A stretch of DNA of 64,000 bases from contig CBCYMK010000031.1 in assembly GCA_965183875.1 (NCBI GenBank), positions 5,821 through 69,820 of the forward strand, read 5' to 3'. The stretch comes from UBA6772 sp965183875 (GTDB taxonomy: Bacteria; Bacteroidota; Bacteroidia; Flavobacteriales; UBA7430). Shown here piece after piece: positions 36,072 through 45,059 of this stretch (position 1 is the first letter of the stretch; every line of letters starts with the position of its first letter). A program made the position numbers and the translations under genes. The notes below the pieces were generated by a model, which ran no database searches, was not told where the DNA came from, and saw only the letters and a list, made by a program, of their open reading frames with translations.

Positions 36072-36097
36072 CGTACTAATTACGCTAATTTAGTTCG
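36072..36097. promoter_or_regulatory. candidate TetR operator in the alkB promoter region
   Basis: CGTACTAATTA (36072-36082) and TAATTTAGTTCG (36086-36097) form an imperfect inverted repeat around CGC, 19 bases upstream of alkB and in the gap shared with the divergent TetR-family gene. The position and arm length suit a TetR-type site; this is an inference. Confidence 0.35.
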
Positions 36098-36295
36098 ATT
36101 TATTTGTATCACCTAATTATCTAAGCATAAATTATTGTGAAGATAAGAAGGGAATAATGTAACCAATCCAAAATCGGCTTAAACTTGGCAAGTGACTTAA
36201 TAAGAGATAAGGTTAAAAAAAATCAAAAAAAAGAATGAAGAATGAAGTGAATAAGGCTCAATTATCTATTTTTAAGTCTGAAAATCAGGAAGGAA

Positions 36296-36895
36296 ATGGG
36301 AAGGAAATCCACAAAAAAAATACGTAAACCGATAACTAAAAAGGTTGAGCTTTGGCTGGGCGACTTATTACTAAGTCTTCAGTATGAAAATATAGAACAG
36401 TTAAGTATAGATGACTTAGCGAGCTTAGCAGGCAAAAGTAAATCAACCTTATATGAATATTTTGAAAGTAAAGAAGAGGTTTTATTAGCTGCCTGTACAA
36501 ACAAAATTAAGGATATAGAGATTAGTTTAATAAAGGAGCAACAGAATAAGAATCCTATAAATTTATACCAACAGTTAGTGGAAGCATTCGCAGAAGGCAC
36601 ATCAGAAATATCTCTATCATTTTTACAAAGCATAAAACAACATTATCCAACATCGTGGCAAACAGTAGAAACATTTACAAATAAATTTATTGACCTATTA
36701 AAAGAATTATACACTAGAGGAATAGAAGAAGGCTTATACAACCCGATAAATGTTGAATTACTCGGTCAAATTGATAAATTATTTATTAGTCAAGTAGTTA
36801 CAAATCCAGCAATTTTTACCGATACAGACTACAAACTCAGTGAGCTTATAAGAGATTATCTTAATTTAAGACTAAATGGTTTGATTAAGAGATAG
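36296..36895 (+). CDS. TetR-family transcriptional regulator
   Basis: A 199-residue regulator. Its basic N-terminus (MGRKSTKKIRKPITKKVEL) precedes the helix-turn-helix LSIDDLASLAGKSKSTLYEYFESKEEVLLAAC (residues 37-68), typical of TetR. The C-terminal two thirds are helical and would hold the ligand pocket, probably for a hydrophobic effector. It is divergent from alkB and 59 bases upstream of the sulfotransferase remnant on the same strand, so it may control one or both. An AGGAA precedes the ATG. Confidence 0.88.
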   Translation: MGRKSTKKIRKPITKKVELWLGDLLLSLQYENIEQLSIDDLASLAGKSKSTLYEYFESKEEVLLAACTNKIKDIEISLIKEQQNKNPINLYQQLVEAFAEGTSEISLSFLQSIKQHYPTSWQTVETFTNKFIDLLKELYTRGIEEGLYNPINVELLGQIDKLFISQVVTNPAIFTDTDYKLSELIRDYLNLRLNGLIKR

Positions 36896-36954
36896 AACAA
36901 TCAAGTTGAACACCTTATAAACCGTAGTAAATTACAATTTCTTACATTCGTTAA

Positions 36955-38060
36955 ATGAAAAATCCAGCGCTAGCATTCTATTACTACCTACAGTGCTTAT
37001 TTATTAGCTGCACACGATTTATACAGCTATATCTAGAATCTATTTTTTTACTCCCACTAAAAGTAAAGTCAGTTTGGCATTTTATCCTACTCACAATTTT
37101 GGCAGGATTTAGTTTCATTATAGGCTTAATACATATAAGTTTTGTTTTTGGAGAGCGAATATTTTTTGGCTGGCTCCTAAAGAAACCTACTAATAACCAG
37201 GTATATATTATTGGGGCACCTCGAAGTGGGACTACTAGAATGCACAAGCTAACAGCATCAGACAGCGATAAATTTACGGCGATGAAGATGTGGGAGATGT
37301 TCTTTGCTCCATCGATAATTCAGAAAGAAAGGATTTGCGACTTTTGGGAAAAATAGACGCAGTTATTTAAATGCTTTTTTTCTAATGCAATTACAAAATT
37401 TGAACAAGGTGCTTTTAGTAAATTCAATACAATTCATTCTTTAAGCTTATTTAATGTAGAAGAAGATGCCTTGGTACTATTTCACTTATTCTATAGCTAT
37501 CACCTTTCGTTTTTATTGGGCACAGAAGAGTCTTACGCTCACTTAAACAAAAATGAAAAGATCCCTAAAGCAGTGTGGGTTTACTATAAGTACTGTATAG
37601 AGAATCATTCAAATTGCAAAACCAAGGAAAGACTTATTTAGCTAAAAATCCTTTTTTCACTGCCCATACAAGCACCCTTAAAGAATTGTTTCCAGATAGT
37701 AAATTTGTAAACCTCAATAGAAACCTATTAGAGGTAGCTCCTTCTTTCTTTAGCATGAAAAAGCATTTATCCAATGTGTTTTATGGTTGTAATCCCAGCG
37801 AAACTAAATACAAGACTATACTTAATACCTTAAAGTACTGGCAAGCTTCAGGAAAAAATCTACCCAGCACCACCACACTACAACTAAACTATTTAGAGTT
37901 GAAAGAAAAGCCTAGTACAACACTCCATAAAATTTATGAATTTCTAGGGATAGAGCTCACAGAAGCACAGCAAAAAACACTGTTACTAGAAGACGAAAAA
38001 TCTAAACTTTACAAAAGTAAACACCATTACAAGCTGGAGGATTTCTTAAAAGAGCTATAG
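36955..38060 (+). pseudogene. membrane-anchored sulfotransferase, multiple frameshifts
   Basis: Three frames together encode one PAPS-dependent sulfotransferase of about 365 residues. The N-terminal frame (36955-37356) has a membrane segment (FILLTILAGFSFIIGLIHIS) and the PAPS-phosphate loop IIGAPRSGTTRMHK. A middle stretch without its own start (about 37378-37610) reads FSNAITKFEQGAFSKFNTIH through EEDALVLFHLFYS. The last frame (from 37614) reads LQNQGKTYLAKNPFFTAHTS to the end. One frame is restored by removing a T from the run at 37342-37345, adding a T to the run at 37375-37381 and adding an A at 37611-37613. All three are homopolymers, so base-calling error is as likely as decay. The acceptor is unknown. 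Confidence 0.78.
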
Positions 38061-38143
38061 TAAAAAAGGAAGCTTAGGAGTTTTAAAAATTAGACTCTTT
38101 TTTGTAACTTAATAGTCTGTTCTTTTTTTAACAAACAAATGCC

Positions 38144-38758
38144 ATGAGTATCCCAAAAGCACGTATCATTAGACGGATTTACCTAGCAGGCTCTTTATCT
38201 TTAGGAGTTTTAGCTCCGGTATTCTGTTGGTTTATGATTCCCGACTTCAACCCTATAGATAGGCCTCTCTCCTATTTTGGTGTAGCAGAGCGTACTTTTT
38301 GGTATTGGAACTCATCCGTAATTATTATCGCCTCAGCCTTATTCATTAATGCATACAGGTCTATTCCCATCTATTTCAAAAAGCCGAAACAAAGACTACT
38401 ACTAGAGCTGCTTTTAAGCATCTCCTTTATTTCTTTATGTGGCGTAGCACTTATATCAATGGATAATTATATAGTGCATCGCATTGCTGCATACACCTTC
38501 TTTTTAACCTATAATTTTTTTGTGTTTTGCTTTGGGTTCCTACGTTCTTTAAAATATGTACGAAGAGGGATTTTTTCTATTTCTATAGGTACGCTAATGT
38601 TATTGAGCTCACTCCTACTACTTCCATTTCCAAGTTATGGAGTATTCGAAATAGCCTATTTCTTTTTATTGTTATTGTGGAATACGCATCTTTTCTACAA
38701 ACGTATTGAGTTTGAAGACCGCATTCTTAAAAAGAAAGAACCATTAAGAATTGGTTAA
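38144..38758 (+). CDS. six-helix membrane protein, DUF998/Frag1-like
   Basis: A 204-residue integral membrane protein with about six hydrophobic helices (residues 14-34, 53-68, 87-106, 112-132, 142-160, 166-184) and short loops. The pattern of an N-terminal basic stretch (MSIPKARIIRRIY), IPDFNPIDRPLSYFGV and a C-terminal charged tail (KRIEFEDRILKKKEPLRI) recalls DUF998 or Frag1/CWH43-type proteins, whose function is unknown. It has its own strong terminator and stands between the sulfotransferase remnant and the tyrosine-degradation genes. I cannot assign a role. Confidence 0.7.
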   Translation: MSIPKARIIRRIYLAGSLSLGVLAPVFCWFMIPDFNPIDRPLSYFGVAERTFWYWNSSVIIIASALFINAYRSIPIYFKKPKQRLLLELLLSISFISLCGVALISMDNYIVHRIAAYTFFLTYNFFVFCFGFLRSLKYVRRGIFSISIGTLMLLSSLLLLPFPSYGVFEIAYFFLLLLWNTHLFYKRIEFEDRILKKKEPLRIG

Positions 38759-38770
38759 TTTAGAATTCAA

Positions 38771-38805
38771 CAAAAAAGCCAGCTCTTTAGAGCTGGCTTT
38801 TTTGT
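38771..38805. terminator. bidirectional terminator between the DUF998-like gene and hppD
   Basis: AAAAAAGCCAGCTC-TTTA-GAGCTGGCTTTTTT forms a perfect stem with flanking A and T runs between two convergent genes. Confidence 0.88.
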
Positions 38806-38819
38806 TGTACATAAGGTCT

Positions 38820-39978
38820 TTATAGTGTCCCTCTACGTGCTTGTTCGGCTTCTATAGATTCGAATAGTGCCTTAAAGTTTCCTTTTCCGAAAGATTGAGC
38901 GCCTTTACGCTGTATTATCTCGAAGAACATAGTAGGTCTATCTACAATAGGTTTTGTGAATATTTGTAGTAGGTAACCTTCTTCATCTCTATCTACTAAA
39001 ATACCCAATTCTTTTAGCTTTAATATATCCTCGTCTATAACACCACATCTATCTAAAACGGTATCGTAATAGTTCCCTGGTACATATAAAAACTCTACTC
39101 CACGAGCAGTCATTTCTTTTACAGTGGTAATAATATCATCTGTAGCAACGGCTATATGCTGACAACCGGCACCTTTATAGAAATCTAAGTATTCTTCAAT
39201 CTGAGACTTCTTAGCTCCTTCTGCAGGCTCGTTAATAGGGAATTTAACACGGCCGTTACCGTTTGTCATTACCTTACTCATAAGCGCTGTAAACTGAGTA
39301 GAGATATCTTTATCGTCAAAAGTGATAAGATTCGCGAAGCCCATAGTTCTATTATAGAAATCAGCCCATACATTCATCTCATCCCAACCAACATTGGCCA
39401 CCATGTGATCTATGTATTTTAATCCTAGAGGAGCTGGGTTGAAAGCTAGAAGTTTGCTCTATATAACCCGGTAAGAAAGACTACCATGTGTAATTTTTTC
39501 TTTCTACAAAAATGTGAACGGTATCTCCGTAGGTATGGATTCCAGAACGAACAACTTCACCAAACTCATCTTTCTCGGTGGTAGGTTGCATATAAGGTTT
39601 TGCTCCTCTTTTGGTAGTTTCTTCGAATGATTTTGTAGCATCCTCTACCCAAAGAGCAATTACTTTTACACCATCACCATGCTGTCTTACATGCTCGGCA
39701 ATTTCACCATCAGGTCCCATAGGGGTGGTAAGTACAATTCGTATTTTACCTTGTTGTAAAACATAGGAAGTACGGTCTTTAACGCCCGTTTCTAATCCAG
39801 CATAAGCCACCGTTTGGAAACCCAAACAGTTCTTATAATAAACTGCCGATTGCTTTGCGTTACCTACATAAAACTCTACGTAGTCGGTACCTAAAAGAGG
39901 TAAAAAATCTTCAGCTTCAGAAAAAATCTTCTCTAAAGAGTAATTTGTATTTTCGATGTTAGTTAAATCTTTAGCCAT
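38820..39978 (-). pseudogene. hppD: 4-hydroxyphenylpyruvate dioxygenase, interrupted frame
   Basis: Converts 4-hydroxyphenylpyruvate to homogentisate with Fe(II). The N-terminal part starts at the ATG at 39978 (MAKDLTNIENTNYSLEKIF), 7 bases after hmgA, and ends at a TAG at 39481-39483. The C-terminal part opens at 39404 (MVANVGWDEMNVWADFYNR) and ends IEAEQARRGTL. Between them the sequence still encodes FLPGYIEQTSS and then NPAPLGLKYIDH, in different frames. Removing about four single bases (three around 39475-39489, one from the A run 39442-39444) would restore a family-like frame. Iron ligands are retained (first His in LKYIDHMV, second in CQHIAVAT, Glu in MFFEIIQR). Four insertions in about 50 bases suggest local sequence error or recent decay. 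Confidence 0.85.
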
Positions 39979-39985
39979 GCTATTC

Positions 39986-41155
39986 TTAATTATGTGGTTG
40001 TTCTGGTAGCCATGATTTATAGTATCCTTCTTGTTCAATATCTACAGCTTCCTGTGTTAATTGAAGTGGTCTAAAAGGATCTATCATAACCGCTAATTCT
40101 TCAGTTTCTTTTTTCCCTATGCTTCTTTCCATAGCACCAGGATGTGGTCCGTGAGGAAGTCCGCCGGGATGCAAAGTTAACATTCCTTTTTCAATATTAT
40201 TACGACTCATAAAATCGCCATCTACATAATACAAAACCTCATCAGAATCTATATTACTGTGGTTATAAGGAGAAGGAATTGCTTGAGGATGGTAATCGTA
40301 CATACGAGGTACAAAAGAACAAACTACAAAATTATGCCCTTCGAAAGTTTGATGTACAGGAGGTGGTAAATGCACACGACCCGTAATTGGCTCAAAGTTA
40401 TGAATGGAGAAACCGTAAGGATAATGGTATCCATCCCAGCCAGCTACATCAAAAGGATGAGCCGCATAGATATATGGAGTAAGTTGATTGTGTTTTTTAA
40501 TCACAATTTTATAGTCTCCTAGTTCGGAATGGGTTTCCAAATTTTCTGGCAATTTATAATCGCGCTCACAAAATGGAGAGTGCTCAAGCATTTGACCAAA
40601 TTTGTTTCGGTAAGTTCTAGGTGTTAAAACAGGACTGAAACTCTCAACGATCAGCAATCTATTGTCTTCGGTATCGAATTCAAACTGATATACACACCCA
40701 CGAGGGATTACCAAATAATCACCGTATTCAAAAGAAATAGAGCCAAAAGGAGACTTTAATCTACCCGTACCTTTATGAACAAAAATCAATTCATCTGCCT
40801 CGCCGTGTTTATAGAAATAATCCATCGACTTTTTTGGAGCAGCCAGACTTACATGTAGATCACTGTTAAAAAGAACGGCCTTTCTACTTTCTAAATAGTC
40901 GTTTTCGGGTTTAACCTGAAAACCTTTAAAACTCCTCGGGAGTTTGTTCTTCTCGATGGCAACTTTTGGTTGCACATCTATAGACTCGCCAACAGATTTC
41001 ATCATTGTTGGTGGGTGACAGTGGTATAACAAAGAAGACATACTCGAAAACCCTTCGGTTCCAAATAATTCTTCTTGGTATAATTCTCCATTTTCTTGCC
41101 TAGAAACAGTGTGTCGTTTCTGTGGAAAAACCCCTTGTTTATGGTAAATTGGCAT
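39986..41155 (-). CDS. hmgA: homogentisate 1,2-dioxygenase
   Basis: Opens the ring of homogentisate to maleylacetoacetate, the next step after HPPD in tyrosine and phenylalanine breakdown. The 389-residue cupin protein has DELIFVHKGTGRLKSPFG and DYLVIPRGCVYQFEF in the N-terminal barrel. The iron site lies in the C-terminal barrel: PPPVHQTFEGHNFVVCSFVPR, the glutamate of the DEVLYYVDGDF region and HPGGLPHGPHPG. The length and blocks match the bacterial/eukaryotic family, and the frame is intact. It has a TATCTTTG promoter box and lies 7 bases before hppD, so the two form an operon. Maleylacetoacetate isomerase and fumarylacetoacetase are not in view. Confidence 0.94.
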   Translation of the reverse strand: MPIYHKQGVFPQKRHTVSRQENGELYQEELFGTEGFSSMSSLLYHCHPPTMMKSVGESIDVQPKVAIEKNKLPRSFKGFQVKPENDYLESRKAVLFNSDLHVSLAAPKKSMDYFYKHGEADELIFVHKGTGRLKSPFGSISFEYGDYLVIPRGCVYQFEFDTEDNRLLIVESFSPVLTPRTYRNKFGQMLEHSPFCERDYKLPENLETHSELGDYKIVIKKHNQLTPYIYAAHPFDVAGWDGYHYPYGFSIHNFEPITGRVHLPPPVHQTFEGHNFVVCSFVPRMYDYHPQAIPSPYNHSNIDSDEVLYYVDGDFMSRNNIEKGMLTLHPGGLPHGPHPGAMERSIGKKETEELAVMIDPFRPLQLTQEAVDIEQEGYYKSWLPEQPHN

Positions 41156-41175
41156 AGCTTACATTTTAAGAAAAC

Positions 41176-41183
41176 CAAAGATA
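41176..41183 (-). promoter_or_regulatory. -7 promoter box of the hmgA-hppD operon
   Basis: TATCTTTG on minus, an exact TAnnTTTG match, ends 20 bases before the hmgA ATG at 41155. Confidence 0.6.
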
Positions 41184-41261
41184 GGTGTTTTATCCAAGAT
41201 GGATAAATGATATATCTCAGTAATTGTAATAAGGCATCGAAGTTGAATGTTTTAGATGAAC

Positions 41262-41984
41262 CTAAAAACTAAAGGCTACTTGATCCTCTTTTAGTAAATC
41301 ATCATTTCTAAATCGCAAAAATATTTGGGCAGTTGCCAATACATCTTTTTCGCAGTATTTGGCAATGCGTTTTAAATCGTTTTCTTCCCAATAAACAGAA
41401 CTTACCATACTCCCATCGATATCGTCTTTTGGCGTAGGGATATTAAAAATCTCACACAATAACTTTATGGAAGTATAGTGTTTATAGTCTCCAAACTTCC
41501 ACAACTCCATGGTATCTAAATGCTGTATTTCCCAAGGTTTTTTACCTGCTATTTGTAGTATGGGAGGTAGAGAAACCCCATTAATAAGCATTCTACGGCA
41601 TATATAAGGAATATCAAATTCTTTGGAATTATGGCCGCATAATAATTGTCTGGGGTTGGAAAAATAACTTCCGTTTAACAATTCGGAAAACTCCCCCAAC
41701 AATAAAGCCTCGTCATGATTGTAAAAAGAACGCAATCGAAATTCTTTCACCCCCTCTTGGTAGTGAATAAAACCTACCGAAATACACACAATCTTTCCAA
41801 ATTCTGAGAGTATCCCTGCACGGTCAGAATAATATTCTGCAGGAGACACCTCCTCCTTTCGTTGCCACTTGGTTTTATCTGCCCATAAATATTGCATCTG
41901 CTCACTTAGCTCAGTAAAAGAAGCTACACCGCTAACGGTTTCAATATCCAAAAACAAAATATGTTGAAGGTCTATATTATTCAT
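41262..41984 (-). CDS. DnaQ-like 3'-5' exonuclease, PolB-exo2 type
   Basis: A 240-residue RNase H-fold exonuclease. ExoI is LFLDIETVSG (D13, E15), ExoII CGHNSKEFDIPYICRR, and ExoIII YCEKDVLATAQIFLRF, giving the DEDD set with the Tyr variant. The domain resembles the predicted 3'-5' exonuclease related to the B-family polymerase proofreading domain (PF10108), which in Bacteroidota is a stand-alone protein. It probably trims DNA or RNA 3' ends; the substrate is unknown. It ends 107 bases upstream of hmgA on the same strand, and begins 10 bases after the serine hydrolase gene, so those two are co-transcribed. Confidence 0.85.
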   Translation of the reverse strand: MNNIDLQHILFLDIETVSGVASFTELSEQMQYLWADKTKWQRKEEVSPAEYYSDRAGILSEFGKIVCISVGFIHYQEGVKEFRLRSFYNHDEALLLGEFSELLNGSYFSNPRQLLCGHNSKEFDIPYICRRMLINGVSLPPILQIAGKKPWEIQHLDTMELWKFGDYKHYTSIKLLCEIFNIPTPKDDIDGSMVSSVYWEENDLKRIAKYCEKDVLATAQIFLRFRNDDLLKEDQVAFSF

Positions 41985-41994
41985 CTGATTTCTA

Positions 41995-43149
41995 TTAATT
42001 AGGTATATCGAATTGCTGAATAATTTCTTTAATATAAAAATCTAAATCTGTAGTACACGCGCCTAGCTTAGGCTCTCTTTTATGCCCTAACCTAACAGCC
42101 ACTAAATCGAGCGCAGGAATCACAATTACATATTGCCCATTTACACCTCTCATGGTATAAGTTGGGTATTTATAATCATTTTCATACAACCACCAAGAAT
42201 AACCATAATGAGCTTCTAAATCACCCATTAAAGAAGCATTTACAAAAGCAGAATCTATTAATTGTTTCCCATTCCAATTTCCTTTATCCATATAAAGCTG
42301 GCCGAAACGAGCAAAATCTAATGCATTAGAATTTAGACAACAGTAAGCTTTTTCTATACCACCTTGGTCATCTATCATCCACTCAGCATCATCGGTGGCA
42401 TTCATAGGTTGCCATAATTTAAGAGAGAGGTACTCACTTAGACTTTGTCCTGTAGCCCTTTCTATAATTAATCCCATTAGCTGTGTACTTCCACTTTGGT
42501 AATGCCAATTTTCACCTGGCTTCTCCGTAAAATCTATGCTTAGCATTAAATCGTTTAAATTCTTAGTGAAATAAGCTTCTGCGGTAACACCAAAAGGGTT
42601 GTAGTAATCCTCATGCCAGTCCATCCCTGAGCTCATAGTAATAAGGTGCTTAATGGTGACCTGAGTATTAAAGTGGCTTCCAGGACGATCGTATTCCGGA
42701 ATGAAATCTATTATTTTTTGATCTATACTCTCAATATACCCTTCTTGAATAGCGACTCCTATGAGCATTCCTACCACAGATTTTGCCATAGAAAAAGAGT
42801 TGGTACGAGAGGTACGAGACCCAATGCCCCAATACGTTTCGTAACGGATACTATCGTTTTGAATTACCGTAAAGGCTACGGACTTATTTTGCGCTAACCG
42901 AGCTCTTAGTTCATCACTTATTTCACGTGTATTATAATCGTATGCCTGGGGCCATTGCTTTGGATTAGTAGTTTCTACCAATCGATTATCGAAGTATTGA
43001 TAATCTTCTATAGTAGCGGTATTATGTCCTTTTAAATAGCCGATTTTTATTGCCTTATAAACATAGGTTTTACCACTAATAACTATATAAGCATTTGCTA
43101 GAACAAAACAGAAAACAAGGAATTTGATACTGAGCTTTAAGATTTTCAT
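41995..43149 (-). CDS. serine hydrolase of the beta-lactamase/class C family
   Basis: A 384-residue penicillin-binding-type hydrolase. One N-terminal membrane segment (residues 7-25, LSIKFLVFCFVLANAYIVIS) serves as signal anchor or uncleaved signal. The nucleophile motif is SMAK (S120, K123), followed by the YxN-like YQSGS near residue 217; the third motif is in the region around HYGYSWWLYEN near 312. The family includes esterases, D-amino peptidases and EstB-like enzymes, so a resistance role is not implied. The frame is followed closely by the exonuclease gene. Its upstream side faces a 623-base repeat region. Confidence 0.85.
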   Translation of the reverse strand: MKILKLSIKFLVFCFVLANAYIVISGKTYVYKAIKIGYLKGHNTATIEDYQYFDNRLVETTNPKQWPQAYDYNTREISDELRARLAQNKSVAFTVIQNDSIRYETYWGIGSRTSRTNSFSMAKSVVGMLIGVAIQEGYIESIDQKIIDFIPEYDRPGSHFNTQVTIKHLITMSSGMDWHEDYYNPFGVTAEAYFTKNLNDLMLSIDFTEKPGENWHYQSGSTQLMGLIIERATGQSLSEYLSLKLWQPMNATDDAEWMIDDQGGIEKAYCCLNSNALDFARFGQLYMDKGNWNGKQLIDSAFVNASLMGDLEAHYGYSWWLYENDYKYPTYTMRGVNGQYVIVIPALDLVAVRLGHKREPKLGACTTDLDFYIKEIIQQFDIPN

Positions 43150-43380
43150 TAGGATTTATTTTAAGTTTGAATATAGGGAATTCGCATGAATAAAGAAGCG
43201 AAGGAGGTAGAGGAATTAATTAGTAATTAAAAATTGATAGCTAACAATTAAAATTGTCTTTAACGACTCATTTGACTGCAAGACTGCGCAACTTTTTCCC
43301 CTTCCCGATAGCTATCGGGACATTTCTCCATCCTAGTCTTTACCGACTCATTGACTGCAAGACCTTTTGACTTTTTTTTC
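43150..43380 (-). repeat. inverted copies of the ~102-bp repeat with palindrome
   Basis: After the serine hydrolase start, the DNA holds at least one and a half repeat units in minus orientation: core segments GACTCATTTGACTGCAAGAC and GACTCATTGACTGCAAGACC, and the palindrome TCCCGATAGCTATCGGGA at 43303-43321. No gene is supported. Confidence 0.75.
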
Positions 43381-43735
43381 TCATTTACTCCAAGTATTTA
43401 CCTTTATTGCTTCCACTTTTTCCTTGATGAAAAAGTTCCAAAATCCCGATAGTTATCGGGACATGTCTTCAATTAGTTCGTGTGTACCCATTTTCAATGG
43501 AACTCATGATTTTCAATACTTTCTTAACGTTCCATAAGCTTTAAAATGGTCAGCAAAATGAACTCCTCAAACTCCTTTTAGTCGTTTAAGTCAAACAACA
43601 TTTAGCTACACCTGCCTACCGGCAGGCAAGCTCATTTTATACGCTTTTTTCACTAAAAGAAATGAGGACGAGAAATAAAATTATTGGAGCAGTATTTTTT
43701 GATTTTCAAATCATTATTTCGTCTTTGTCTTCGTC
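43381..43735 (-). repeat. element B, inverted copy with an extra palindrome
   Basis: Read on minus, this block is nearly identical over about 330 bases to 56664-56985 on plus. Shared landmarks in order: AAAATACTGCTCCAATAATT, CTCGTCCTCATTTCTTTTAG, TTGTTTGACTTAAACGAC, GAACGTTAAGAAAGTATTG, GGGTACACACGAACTAATTG, TCCCGATAACTATCGGGA, TTTTTCATCAAGGAAAAAG. Here, at 43609-43637, an extra palindrome (CCTGCCTACCGGCAGGCA, plus strand) interrupts the sequence at a point where the other copy has none. Hexamer-tract repeat sequence continues on both sides. Confidence 0.8.
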
Positions 43736-43772
43736 CTTTGCTTTTAATCAATCATTGCTAATTAATAATTAC
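43736..43772 (-). repeat. start of a repeat unit abutting the asd stop
   Basis: On minus, right after the asd stop comes an AATTATTAATTAGCAATGATTGATTAAAA-type leader and the hexamer tract, the same junction as after the ABC gene at 6.17 kb. Confidence 0.55.
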
Positions 43773-44762
43773 CTAGAGCAATCCTTTTTCTAGTAGTCTT
43801 TCTGCGATTTGAATTGTGTTTGTAGCTGCTCCTTTTCTTAGGTTATCAGACACAACCCACATATTCAAAGTATTTCTAAAAGACTCATCGCGGCGAAGAC
43901 GACCCACAAAAACTTCGTCTTTTCCTTCTGCGTATTTAGGCATAGGATAAGTATGTGTGTCTGTATTGTCTTGCACTATTAATCCAGTCGACTCGTGTAA
44001 AGTTGTACGAACTGTAGCCATATCGAAGTCCTTTTTAAAAGTAACATTAATACTTTCTGAATGTCCTCCCATTACGGGTACACGAACTGCAGTAGCGGTA
44101 ATACCAATAGATTTATCCCCTATTATTTTACGAGTTTCATGTACCAGCTTCATCTCTTCTTTGGTATATCCAGTAGAAGTGAAATCGTCGCAATGCGGGA
44201 GGCAATTTCTATAAATTGGATAAGGGTAAGCCATTTCCCCGTTCTTTCCAGACTCTTCATTTTCTAATTGCTGCATAGCTTTTACACCCGTCCCAGTAAT
44301 CGATTGGTAGGTAGAAACAATTATTCGCTCTAATCCGTATAGCTGGTGTAATGGATTTAAGGCCAATACCATCTGTATAGTAGAACAATTAGGATTTGCG
44401 ATAATTTTATCTGCTGCAGTAAGCAGATCACCATTAATCTCTGGAACGATCAATTTATAATCTGTCTTCATTCTCCAAGCAGAAGAGTTATCGATCACAG
44501 TTGTACCAGCTGCAGCAAATTTTGGAGCCCATTCAAAAGAACAAGAACCACCTGCAGAAAAAAGAGCTAAATCTGGTTTAAGATCTAAAGCGTCTTCTAA
44601 ACTTTGCACCTTATAGTTTTGTCCTCGCCAAGAAATCTCTTTCCCCACTGACTTCTCCGAAGCTACAGGAATTAACTCTGTAACAGGAAATTTACGCTCT
44701 GCCAACACTTTTAACATTATACTCCCCACCATACCAGTGGCACCTACAACAGCTACTTTCAT
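43773..44762 (-). CDS. asd: aspartate-semialdehyde dehydrogenase
   Basis: Reduces aspartyl-4-phosphate to the semialdehyde, a branch point for lysine, methionine, threonine and diaminopimelate. The 329-residue chain has the NADP motif GATGMVG (7-13), the catalytic cysteine C126 in IIANPNCSTIQM, STYQSITGTGVKAM, and the active-site histidine in VPVMGGHSESINV. It stands alone between two repeat regions, so these arrays flank an essential gene. A TATATTTG box lies upstream. Confidence 0.96.
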   Translation of the reverse strand: MKVAVVGATGMVGSIMLKVLAERKFPVTELIPVASEKSVGKEISWRGQNYKVQSLEDALDLKPDLALFSAGGSCSFEWAPKFAAAGTTVIDNSSAWRMKTDYKLIVPEINGDLLTAADKIIANPNCSTIQMVLALNPLHQLYGLERIIVSTYQSITGTGVKAMQQLENEESGKNGEMAYPYPIYRNCLPHCDDFTSTGYTKEEMKLVHETRKIIGDKSIGITATAVRVPVMGGHSESINVTFKKDFDMATVRTTLHESTGLIVQDNTDTHTYPMPKYAEGKDEVFVGRLRRDESFRNTLNMWVVSDNLRKGAATNTIQIAERLLEKGLL

Positions 44763-44779
44763 AATCGATAATTAGATGC

Positions 44780-44787
44780 CAAATATA
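44780..44787 (-). promoter_or_regulatory. -7 promoter box of asd
   Basis: TATATTTG on the minus strand matches TAnnTTTG exactly and ends 17 bases before the ATG at 44762. Confidence 0.6.
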
Positions 44788-45059
44788 GGTTATATTGATT
44801 TGAAAATTTGATGATTTGTTGATTTGAAAATGAAATAGGGATTAGATACAAAGTGAAGTTAGTTTTGAGCAAAAAGTCAAGCCAGTATTAGAGTGAAAAT
44901 GGAAGATTAAAAACGGAATGAGGGAAGAGTAAAGAGGGATGAGGAAAAAGATTAATGGTGCGTGTTAGTAATTAGTAGCTGGTATCTAGTACATAAACTC
45001 CTAGTAGATGGGAAAGTCTTCGACAGCCCTACCACGGTAGGTAAATCAGACTGACATTC
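44788..45059. other. non-coding region upstream of the first array
   Basis: No gene is seen. It is AT-rich with fragments of dispersed repeats: a TAGTATCTAG-like piece near 44970, the palindromic CCTACCACGGTAGG at 45029-45042, and the start of array sequence. Its orientation matches the array that follows. Confidence 0.5.

Noticed and set aside
41995..43149. The serine hydrolase as a beta-lactamase resistance gene.
   Set aside because: The SxxK motif is shared with esterases and peptidases; sequence gives no basis for a beta-lactamase claim.
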